Of a stretch of DNA of 64,000 nucleotides, positions 31,318 through 38,747 are shown piece after piece. Position 1 is the first letter of the stretch; each line of letters starts with the position of its first letter. Below the pieces are notes generated by a model. It made no database searches. It was given only the letters and a program-made list of their open reading frames with translations, and had not been told where the DNA came from. Source of the stretch: a virus; the IMG/VR virus record IMGVR_UViG_3300035088_000014, positions 1 to 64,000 of that record; one strand, 5' to 3'. A program made the position numbers and the translations under genes.

Positions 31318-33963
31318 TTGGCTAACTTCACCGGATTTGCTCCACACCCCATCGACAAATTCTCAAGCATGCAGGAGCAGTCAGATATTGACAACCTGCC
31401 TCTTGGAGTTGCCGCTGTAGCGCGTAACGTCACCTATCGCTTGACAGGTGTGCGTACACGCTGGGGTATCGGGCAGACGCTCGGTAACGTGGCCGTGGGA
31501 TTTAACACCGGAACCGGGAAGCCGGTCACCGGACTGCAATCGTTCAAGTACAACGGCAACGGAGTCACCGCCGACAAGCAAGTTCCTTTGGTTTACGACC
31601 AGCAGGGCAACATGTTCATTGAAAGCCCTGCCGGTTCGGGAATACTTGTCCCGGTGACACCAGCCAAAAATTCTGACGGCAACAATCTGATTTCGCTTCC
31701 AGCAGGCTACCTGCAAGCGGCACAGACATTGAACCGTGGCTATCTTGCCTTCACCGATTTAACGAAGTCTACCGGCCTGCCAGCAGCTTACGACCTGAAT
31801 ACCGGGATACTCGATCCGGCCAGCATGAAGCTGTTCGGTTTCAAGTGGACGGCGGCAACTGCTGTTTCTGTCGGTGAGATCGTATCGCCAACCTCAGTTG
31901 CTGGAAACGGCCATCTCTACCGCTGCACCACGGCAGGAACTACAGACGGAGCAGAGCCAATCTGGCCGCTGACCGATTCTGGCACGATCAACGACAACGG
32001 AGTTATCTGGACCGAGTACACTCCGGTTCTGGCACAGAGCCTGCAGAACGTTATCAACGTCGCACCGTCAATCGTCAAAAGCCCCGGCGGTGGAACCTTT
32101 GCCGCGGCGAGAGACGTTTACATTGCGCTGACGCTGCAGAACGGAAACGGCGAAACCCTTCTGGGAAACATATTCGTTTCCGTGAACACGACGCTCAACG
32201 ACCGGTTCGTGGTGAGCCCTCCAGTTCTTCCAGCCTGGGTCACGGCGCTTACCGGAGCAAACACACCGATAGCCTACAAGATTTATGAGGCTGACGTGCC
32301 AACCGGTAACGCGGCACCTGTAGCCTCAGCTTTCAAGCTGGCATCCAGTTCTCTTCTCGCCAATCCGTTCAACGTCGATACCACTGCTGGCGGTGCTGCA
32401 CCGCCAGTTACCGACCTTTCATTCATTGTCCCGGCGGGAAACATCTGCGCGGGTCAGCGCTATGCGGTGACGCTCTTTGTGAACCGAAACGGCTACATCA
32501 CCGGAATGACGCAAGCTTCGGTTGTGGGTATCAACGTTGCGGCCAATGGATCACAGCTTTATATGGCGAATGTCGCCATCGGGCCGAAGAACACCGCACA
32601 GCGCATTGTGGCATTCGGTATCGCCGGTGGAACCAACGTCGGGCCATTCGCCTACATTCCAACGACCGATTCGGTCAACGGGATCCAGATGACCTCGACA
32701 GTCATCAACGACAACACGACGACCACAGCGACGTTCAACTTCACCGACATCTACCTGACGCTACAGATGGCCACGACCACGAACGTGACCGGCTTCTTCG
32801 ACAAGATCCAGATTCCCAACTGTGTCGGCTGCTACTTCTCCCCAACTTTGAACCGGATGATCTGGTTCCCCGATGCGCTGCCTTCCGGCTTCTACATCTC
32901 GCCGGCACGTGATCCGGAGACCATCTTCGGCTCAACCGGCATCCTGCAGGTATCGGAAAACGACCGCGAGAAGCGCATGGGCTGGGTGGACTTTAAATCC
33001 GTCCAGTACGTGCTCAAAGAGAAGTCCGGGCATGAGGTCACCGTCAGTTCGGTCAATCCGTCTCAGTGGACTTCCCGGCGTAGGTGGACTGGCATGGGGC
33101 CATGTGGCCTACGTGCTTTCGACGTTGGGCCCGATTTCATCGCCTTTGCTCACCGGTCAGGAGCCTACGTTTTTCGCGGCGACACACCGCAATGGGTTTC
33201 AAAAGAGCTCTCGATCACCTGGAAGCGCATCAACTGGGCTGCCGCTTCGACCATCTGGGTAACGATTGACGACGAGACGAAGGAAGTAAGATTCGGCGTG
33301 CCGCTCGGCCTGGCCACCGTACCGAGCCACATCCTGAAGCTCAATTACGAAGAGTCTCTGGAGATGGATCCGCCGGTACATTCATCAATCTACAGTCGTG
33401 GAAAGTTCGTATCTTCAGCCGGCGCGCGCAAATGGTCGATCGACACGATCGCGGCCAACAGTTGCATAAGGGCCGAAAGGACACTGTTAAATCTACCAGT
33501 TGACGGCAGCTTCGATCAGCAGACCGGGCAGTCTCAAGTCCTGTTCGCATCCTCAAATCCTGATGGCGCGGTTGCCGGTGTGTTGCCAGGAGTTCTGGCC
33601 GACCTGACACCTACGGTAAGCGTAGGAATCGATTCAGTTTATGAAGGCGTACCGCCTGGAGAAGCGCTTAAGATTCTGCAGCTTGGCGGTGTCCAGGTGA
33701 ACTGCGGCGGCTCGGGCGCAATCGGGATAAGCCTTCTCTCGCAAAACAACAAGGCCACAGCCGACGGCGGCAATAACACGCTGGCCACCGAGAAGATACT
33801 GAAAGACCTCATCGCGCCGAATATCGCCTATGTGGCTCAAGCTTCAGGACAGGCCGAACGCTGGCGGTTAAGAGTTTCTAATAAAGGCGTACCGGGAGCT
33901 GGTTTTGACCTTAAATCGGCAATCATCTGGGCGCGCCCGCTGTTCCAGTCGAGAACCAAGTGA
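31318..33963 (+). CDS. Tail-hub/nozzle-like protein
   Basis: 881 residues from TTG. SSMQEQSDIDNLPLGVAAVA and RNVTYRLTGVRTRWGIG at the start, long beta-rich repeats in the middle, and near residue 505-560 CVGCYFSPTLNRMIWFPDAL and FYISPARDPETIFG, as in propeller-like nozzle proteins. Length and position after the adaptor resemble T7 gp12-type tail tubes. Inference, moderate. Confidence 0.6.
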   Translation: MANFTGFAPHPIDKFSSMQEQSDIDNLPLGVAAVARNVTYRLTGVRTRWGIGQTLGNVAVGFNTGTGKPVTGLQSFKYNGNGVTADKQVPLVYDQQGNMFIESPAGSGILVPVTPAKNSDGNNLISLPAGYLQAAQTLNRGYLAFTDLTKSTGLPAAYDLNTGILDPASMKLFGFKWTAATAVSVGEIVSPTSVAGNGHLYRCTTAGTTDGAEPIWPLTDSGTINDNGVIWTEYTPVLAQSLQNVINVAPSIVKSPGGGTFAAARDVYIALTLQNGNGETLLGNIFVSVNTTLNDRFVVSPPVLPAWVTALTGANTPIAYKIYEADVPTGNAAPVASAFKLASSSLLANPFNVDTTAGGAAPPVTDLSFIVPAGNICAGQRYAVTLFVNRNGYITGMTQASVVGINVAANGSQLYMANVAIGPKNTAQRIVAFGIAGGTNVGPFAYIPTTDSVNGIQMTSTVINDNTTTTATFNFTDIYLTLQMATTTNVTGFFDKIQIPNCVGCYFSPTLNRMIWFPDALPSGFYISPARDPETIFGSTGILQVSENDREKRMGWVDFKSVQYVLKEKSGHEVTVSSVNPSQWTSRRRWTGMGPCGLRAFDVGPDFIAFAHRSGAYVFRGDTPQWVSKELSITWKRINWAAASTIWVTIDDETKEVRFGVPLGLATVPSHILKLNYEESLEMDPPVHSSIYSRGKFVSSAGARKWSIDTIAANSCIRAERTLLNLPVDGSFDQQTGQSQVLFASSNPDGAVAGVLPGVLADLTPTVSVGIDSVYEGVPPGEALKILQLGGVQVNCGGSGAIGISLLSQNNKATADGGNNTLATEKILKDLIAPNIAYVAQASGQAERWRLRVSNKGVPGAGFDLKSAIIWARPLFQSRTK

Positions 33964-34898
33964 GCACCTTTACTGACTACGTAAATCAGTTGCCGCATGA
34001 CACTCCAGAGGTCTTCCGTCGCATGCTCATCGATCTCGGTGGGATGGAAGACAGGATTTCAAGAATCCTGCCGGCCTACGGCAACGGTTTTGTGGACATG
34101 CCGCTGACCACATCGCCGACAAAGCCGTTCACCCCGCCGGCAGCAACTTTCACGGTGCTGGGCCTCGACGGCAAGTTCCAGATTACCGTCACACTGCCGC
34201 AGAACACCGTGGCGCCGAGTGTGGCCATGCGCCGGCAGTTGATCGTTGAAGACCAGAACTCGCTTCTGGCGCCGATGGTCCACCAGTTACAGTCGGCCAC
34301 CAGCATCAAGTTTGACGCGACCAGCGCGACTACGACTTACGATCTAGGCGCAAATCTGACCTTTGAGGTCCAGGACCCCAATCAGACGAAATTCTGGCGG
34401 CTGCGCAGTTCATTCGACGGGCAGGCATGGAATGCATGGCAGATTTTCATTTCTGCCGCGGTATGTGGGCCGGTTGCAGTTCAATCCGGATTTGAGCGGT
34501 CTACTTCGGTTGCTCCCCGGTCAGTACTCAATACCAACAATGCGACGGTGAATTCGGTCGATGCCGGTGCCAGCGCAACCATCCGGATATTCGGTGGTGG
34601 CGGTGTAGGCAGTTCCTACACGCGGTTCGACGGCCAGGGAAACCAGATCACGACGGCTGGCGCTTCGATTCTTGGCGCGGCTTATACGACGCAGTACGCC
34701 GTGGTCTTAAACCAGTTGCTGGTGCATCTGGCCTTTCCGACGGCCACCCAGTACCTGCAGACGATCGCTGACGCCTACTTCTACATTGCCACGATGACCA
34801 CGGTAGCGGCTGGTGGTGGTGGTGGCAGCACCGGTGGCGGTGGAACTGCTGGCGGCGGTACGACGGGCGGCGGAAACAACAAACTGCCGCAACTCTAA
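33960..34898 (+). CDS. Tail protein with Gly-rich end
   Basis: 312 residues, GTG overlapping the previous stop. Residues 50-180 look like beta sandwiches (FTVLGLDGKFQITVTLPQ, later FWRLRSSFDGQAWNAW, an FN3-like pattern). The last 35 residues are almost pure Gly/Thr/Ser. Ends on CTAA shared with a leftward gene. Confidence 0.65.
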   Translation: MSTFTDYVNQLPHDTPEVFRRMLIDLGGMEDRISRILPAYGNGFVDMPLTTSPTKPFTPPAATFTVLGLDGKFQITVTLPQNTVAPSVAMRRQLIVEDQNSLLAPMVHQLQSATSIKFDATSATTTYDLGANLTFEVQDPNQTKFWRLRSSFDGQAWNAWQIFISAAVCGPVAVQSGFERSTSVAPRSVLNTNNATVNSVDAGASATIRIFGGGGVGSSYTRFDGQGNQITTAGASILGAAYTTQYAVVLNQLLVHLAFPTATQYLQTIADAYFYIATMTTVAAGGGGGSTGGGGTAGGGTTGGGNNKLPQL

Positions 34899-35125
34899 GA
34901 AATATGGCTTTGCTCGCGACGCCATCGGCAACGCCCAAGATGTTTTATCGGACGCCCGCAGCCGCATAGTGCTGGCATGTTCATGCCGCTGTTTTCTGCA
35001 TAGCCTCGCCATTGGACGGCGGTTCGTTCGCACACTCCAGCGTATTTGGCGGCTTGACTGCGCGAATAGCCACGCTCAAATGCCTCAGCCAAGCGGAATA
35101 TCTTCTCGTCGGGCAAGACGTACAT
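34895..35125 (-). CDS. Leftward HTH protein with Cys motif
   Basis: 76 residues from ATG 35125. IFRLAEAFERGYSRSQAAKY, continuing AGVCERTAVQWR, is a helix-turn-helix. CGCGRPIKHLGRC at the C-terminus looks like a metal knuckle. A small regulator inserted among virion genes. Stop overlaps the upstream gene by 4 nt. Confidence 0.65.
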   Translation of the reverse strand: MYVLPDEKIFRLAEAFERGYSRSQAAKYAGVCERTAVQWRGYAENSGMNMPALCGCGRPIKHLGRCRWRREQSHIS

Positions 35126-35156
35126 ACAAACTGAAGTCAACTACACCGAACCCAAT

Positions 35157-35519
35157 ATGTCAATCACACAAAAAGAAACCCTGGTCCCGGAACTCCATTC
35201 AAGGCTGGTCGTGTTCTCTGACCACTTCGGCCATGAGCACAAAGTCGTGGTACCGACGCATATTGCAGTCGAAGACCCGCTAAAGCTTTTCCCCGCCGGG
35301 CCGGTGAATATTCAGGAGTTCGATGCCCAGCTTGAAAACATCGAGAAGATGATGCGCGATCGAGAATTAGCGTTCCTCGGTCATTGCCTTCAGCATCCCG
35401 AGCACGCTTCGCATCCCTTGGTGCTCTCGCATCCTGATCATCCGGCAAACAAGAAGGCCGAACCTGGCTTTAGCGCCCTTGACAAAGCGATGCAGAAGGA
35501 CTGTAAGGACTGTGGCTGA
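35157..35519 (+). CDS. Hypothetical protein
   Basis: 120 residues. Beta-like start with FSDHFGHEHKVVVPTHIAV, then a helical His-rich second half (LGHCLQHPEHASHPLVLSHP). Overlaps the acetyltransferase-like gene. No family recognised. Confidence 0.7.
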   Translation: MSITQKETLVPELHSRLVVFSDHFGHEHKVVVPTHIAVEDPLKLFPAGPVNIQEFDAQLENIEKMMRDRELAFLGHCLQHPEHASHPLVLSHPDHPANKKAEPGFSALDKAMQKDCKDCG

Positions 35520-35913
35520 AGTAACGATCCGGCAGGCGACACCTGAAGACTGGCCGGGAATTCTAAAGTGCCATGCCCAGATTGAAGAGAAGGTCGGCGC
35601 GAAGCTGGACTTACCGGAGTTGAACGATCCGGCGATTCTGGTCTTTGAAGTCGCGGTGTGCGACGGCGAAGTCATCAGCTTCAGCTATCAGGAAAAAGCT
35701 ATCGAGTACTGCATGGGCGGTACTGACCCGCGCGGTACGGCAGCATTCAAGGCGCGCGTCCCGGAGTTGTTTCGCGGTGCCAAGCAAATAGGAATTCGTT
35801 TCATCCACTGCGCGGTTCCAGCGGAGTGCCCGGAAGTAGAAAAGCATTTAGAGCACGCGGGATTTTACTCGACCGCAGAAAAACTGAAGTACTTCAAACT
35901 CGATCTCCGTTAG
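35512..35913 (+). CDS. GNAT-like acetyltransferase domain protein
   Basis: 133 residues from GTG 35512 behind GTAAGGACT. VTIRQATPEDWPGILKCHAQ is a GNAT-type opening, followed by an acidic loop, a beta hairpin (LVFEVAVCDGEVISFSY) and HCAVPAECPEVEKHLEHAGF near the end, as in the GNAT C-terminus. The acetyl-CoA loop (Q/RxxGxG/A) is not obvious, so the enzyme may be degenerate. Substrate unknown. Confidence 0.55.
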   Translation: MAEVTIRQATPEDWPGILKCHAQIEEKVGAKLDLPELNDPAILVFEVAVCDGEVISFSYQEKAIEYCMGGTDPRGTAAFKARVPELFRGAKQIGIRFIHCAVPAECPEVEKHLEHAGFYSTAEKLKYFKLDLR

Positions 35914-35925
35914 GAACCCAATACT

Positions 35926-36507
35926 ATGTCCCGTGGCGATTCTAAAAAAGTTACAAACGCCGGTCTGGCGAACAGCGCAGCCGATCAGGCCAACGCAGCC
36001 GCATCTTTCGCCGGTACCAACAAGGCGCTCGGCGACTACAGCGACCGCCTGAAAACCTTCATCAACGCCAATCCATACAAAGCCGGTGGCGAGTTCGCGC
36101 AAGACCAGTCCCAGATTGCGGCCTCGGCGGCAGACACCAGCTCCAGCGCCATCAGAGACAAACTCTCGCGCGATGCAATAACGTCCGGCGAAAACACCGG
36201 CGGTTACGCGAACAACGTCGCCGAAGCGCAGCGGCAAGCCACCCGGGACCAGGCGACCCACATGGCCGGCGCGGACGCTTCACGCATCGGCGCCAAAAGC
36301 GCGTATGACAAAGCAGGGCTTGATGCCAGCGCGTTACCGGCAGACCTGCAAGCCAGGCTCTACGGTACGTCGATCTCTGGCGCGAATGGAGCACTTGGAG
36401 TCGCAGGCGATTCGGCCAAGACGCCATCATTCTTCGACAGGTTGGGCGGAAGTTTTGCTGACGCATTCGGCAGGACGCTTGCTACCGGCACAGGCAGCAA
36501 GGATTAA
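35926..36507 (+). CDS. Internal virion-like protein
   Basis: 193 residues. Ala/Gly/Asn-rich, helical with no hydrophobic core of an enzyme (ADQANAAASFAGTNKALGDY). Composition and position before the large internal proteins recall small ejection proteins. Confidence 0.6.
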   Translation: MSRGDSKKVTNAGLANSAADQANAAASFAGTNKALGDYSDRLKTFINANPYKAGGEFAQDQSQIAASAADTSSSAIRDKLSRDAITSGENTGGYANNVAEAQRQATRDQATHMAGADASRIGAKSAYDKAGLDASALPADLQARLYGTSISGANGALGVAGDSAKTPSFFDRLGGSFADAFGRTLATGTGSKD

Positions 36508-36510
36508 CCC

Positions 36511-38148
36511 ATGATTGATGCCCAAGAATACACTCCAGACCCTCAAGACCCAACCATGACACTAGGCCAGCGCCTGCTTCGAGCTGGTGGCTCACGGATG
36601 CGAAATGCCGCGCTCGAAGACGAGCCCGCCGGTGAACCCAATGCCGGAGCCACGCCCAACACCAAAGAACCGCACCAGAATACCGGCGCGGCAGCACAAG
36701 GCGATTCGGCAGCACAGGCACCATCCGGCAAGTCATCTATCGGCCAGCGGATGCTCGGCGGCTCAAGCCCGACAGCCGGGATCACGGCCCACAACAACGA
36801 CGGTTCACCGGCAGAGATGGCGACCGGAACGGATGAGGCGGGACGTCCGACGATCAGCGTCAAACCGACAACGCCAGCAGCTCCAACCATCGGCCAGCGG
36901 CTGGCAAACTTCAAGGCACCGCCAACGGCACCGCAACTCGACCCTAATTACTCCGCTGCCCAGGAATCGGTACGCAAAGACTCGGTTGTTACCCCGAAGG
37001 TCGATGCTCAGGGAAACACGCTTCAGCAGTACAAGCCGGGATTCGGTACACGACTGCTGCGCGGAGTCGGCGACCTGATGAGCGGCGGCATCGGGGGGGT
37101 AATCAAGGGCGCGGTCGATCCAACGGCACCCGGGTTCTATGGCAAGGGCGCAGTGAACAACCAGTACACAAAGGACGAGGTTGCGCGGCAGAATAGGCTC
37201 GGCGCCGACAAGGCAGCGGTTTCCTCGATGGACGACGAATTCAACCAAAAAGAAAAGGGCTACGGCCACGAGCTGACGAGTTACAACGACGAAGCGCGTG
37301 CGGCAGGAAAGGCCGACTCGGACGAGATTCGCAACAAGTACCAGACTGATCTCAATACCGAGCGCACGGCGCATAATAAAGAGACCGAAGACCTGCGGGC
37401 CGAAAATAACGACCTCAAGGCCAAACCGAAGACCTACGAGGAATACGTCGGTGCCCTCGAAAACGAGAAGGACCCGGGCAAGAAGGCCGTCCTGCAGCGC
37501 GTAGTGGATCGTCTGGAAAAACAGAAGACCGCCGGTAAGGGGCCGAAGCTCTCAGCCAAAGACCAGCTTAAGCTCGATGCCTACATGCAGGACAACAAGA
37601 TTGATGACGTTGCCGACATGACCTCGGCTGACATCCAGAAAGCATTAGCCAGCGGCAACGGCGCAGCGCACACCAAAGACCGTCAGAGCTTTGAGGATCA
37701 CTGGGCAAAGCGGTACCAGGATGTAGAGAAGCGGTACGATTCACAGCGTCAGGCCGTCTTGAAATCCTTTGGGGCCGACAAAGACCCGAAGGCATTCGAG
37801 AGCAACAAGGACGAAATCCAGCCCAAGCTTGCCGACATCGAAGCCAAGCGGGAAGCCGATAAATCCGCACTGCAATCCGAGAAAGACAAAGAAGCCGAGC
37901 AGTATCAGGTCTACGGGAAGCCAGCCAAACAACAGAGCGCAGCGCCAGCACAGTCCGAAGATTCAAAAATTGAGCAGCCTATCGCCTCGGTTCGTACCGG
38001 AGCGCCAGCACAACAGAAGCCATCTCCGGCAACACCGGGAGCGAAATCAATCAGCAAGGCCGATGTACAGGCTCTGGCGCAAAAGCACGGTCTGAGTTAC
38101 GAGGATGCGGCCAAGCAGTTCACCGGCAAAGGGTACGCGATCAACTAG
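36511..38148 (+). CDS. Internal virion protein, coiled coil with GQR repeats
   Basis: 545 residues. Pro/Ala-rich linkers separate three copies of a short motif, TLGQRLLRAG (about 16), SIGQRMLGG (about 74) and TIGQRLANF (about 129). A Gly-rich GDLMSGGIGGVIKGAVD segment may be membrane-active. Residues 225-475 are charged coiled coil. C-terminal ISKADVQALAQKHGLSYEDA resembles a small helical domain. Probably an ejection protein; ends on CTAG shared with the leftward gene. Confidence 0.65.
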   Translation: MIDAQEYTPDPQDPTMTLGQRLLRAGGSRMRNAALEDEPAGEPNAGATPNTKEPHQNTGAAAQGDSAAQAPSGKSSIGQRMLGGSSPTAGITAHNNDGSPAEMATGTDEAGRPTISVKPTTPAAPTIGQRLANFKAPPTAPQLDPNYSAAQESVRKDSVVTPKVDAQGNTLQQYKPGFGTRLLRGVGDLMSGGIGGVIKGAVDPTAPGFYGKGAVNNQYTKDEVARQNRLGADKAAVSSMDDEFNQKEKGYGHELTSYNDEARAAGKADSDEIRNKYQTDLNTERTAHNKETEDLRAENNDLKAKPKTYEEYVGALENEKDPGKKAVLQRVVDRLEKQKTAGKGPKLSAKDQLKLDAYMQDNKIDDVADMTSADIQKALASGNGAAHTKDRQSFEDHWAKRYQDVEKRYDSQRQAVLKSFGADKDPKAFESNKDEIQPKLADIEAKREADKSALQSEKDKEAEQYQVYGKPAKQQSAAPAQSEDSKIEQPIASVRTGAPAQQKPSPATPGAKSISKADVQALAQKHGLSYEDAAKQFTGKGYAIN

Positions 38149-38513
38149 GAGCGGGCAAGGTTCAGGAGTTCTCCGTTACGCGGAAAGACCTTGTGGTAGT
38201 CCACGTGAGGATATGTTCGCTCCTGTAGAACTAACCTGTCCCCGGGTTTGCAGTGAATAACCCCGGAACTGCACGTAAGCTCTTTCCCGTTAACGCTGGT
38301 GATCTTTATGAAGCCTTTTGGCGAACCATCAGGGCCTAAGATCGTACCTACCACAGGGAGCACGTCGAATATTGGCGACACGATAGTCTGATCCCACTTC
38401 GACGGAGCCACAATCTCTTTCGGGATGCTGTACACCCTGAAGGGCCAGACACGCTCTGCTGCTTTACCGGCTAAAGCAAGAGCGGCGAGTTGCAGGAAAT
38501 TTCTTCTATCCAT
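38145..38513 (-). CDS. Leftward Tat-signal protein
   Basis: 122 residues from MDRRNFLQLAALALAGK, a twin-arginine signal behind CAGGGAGTAGCCGTC. PFRVYSIPKEIV after the signal parallels the protein at 4467. The mature part is beta-rich (GFIKITSVNGKELTCSSGVI, then HCKPGDRLVL) with two Cys. Stop shares CTAG with the upstream gene. Predicted periplasmic; function unknown. Confidence 0.75.
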   Translation of the reverse strand: MDRRNFLQLAALALAGKAAERVWPFRVYSIPKEIVAPSKWDQTIVSPIFDVLPVVGTILGPDGSPKGFIKITSVNGKELTCSSGVIHCKPGDRLVLQERTYPHVDYHKVFPRNGELLNLARS

Positions 38514-38518
38514 GACGG

Positions 38519-38731
38519 CTACTCCCTGAAGTAACTGTGATCTGGCCAGCGGCGGCGAGCCTCTTCGATTGGCATTTCCTGAATGATAGTTACGCTGGAT
38601 GAATGCCTTATCCACCAAATAAGTTCGCAGTTCGCGGAGCAGAAATCGTTCCGAGTAAGAGCGGTTGTTTCGTGGCGCGAAAACTCACAACCGCACTCTT
38701 CGCAAGTATGTAGATCATCGCGCCCTTCCAT
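38519..38731 (-). CDS. Leftward zinc-knuckle protein
   Basis: 71 residues from ATG 38731. HTCEECGCEFSRHETT and FCSANCELIWW give two Cys pairs of a treble-clef or MYM-like finger. Divergent from the giant gene at 38748, only 16 bp apart. Probably co-transcribed with the Tat-signal gene 5 nt downstream. Confidence 0.7.
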   Translation of the reverse strand: MEGRDDLHTCEECGCEFSRHETTALTRNDFCSANCELIWWIRHSSSVTIIQEMPIEEARRRWPDHSYFRE

Positions 38732-38747
38732 TCGCAAATAATATCAA

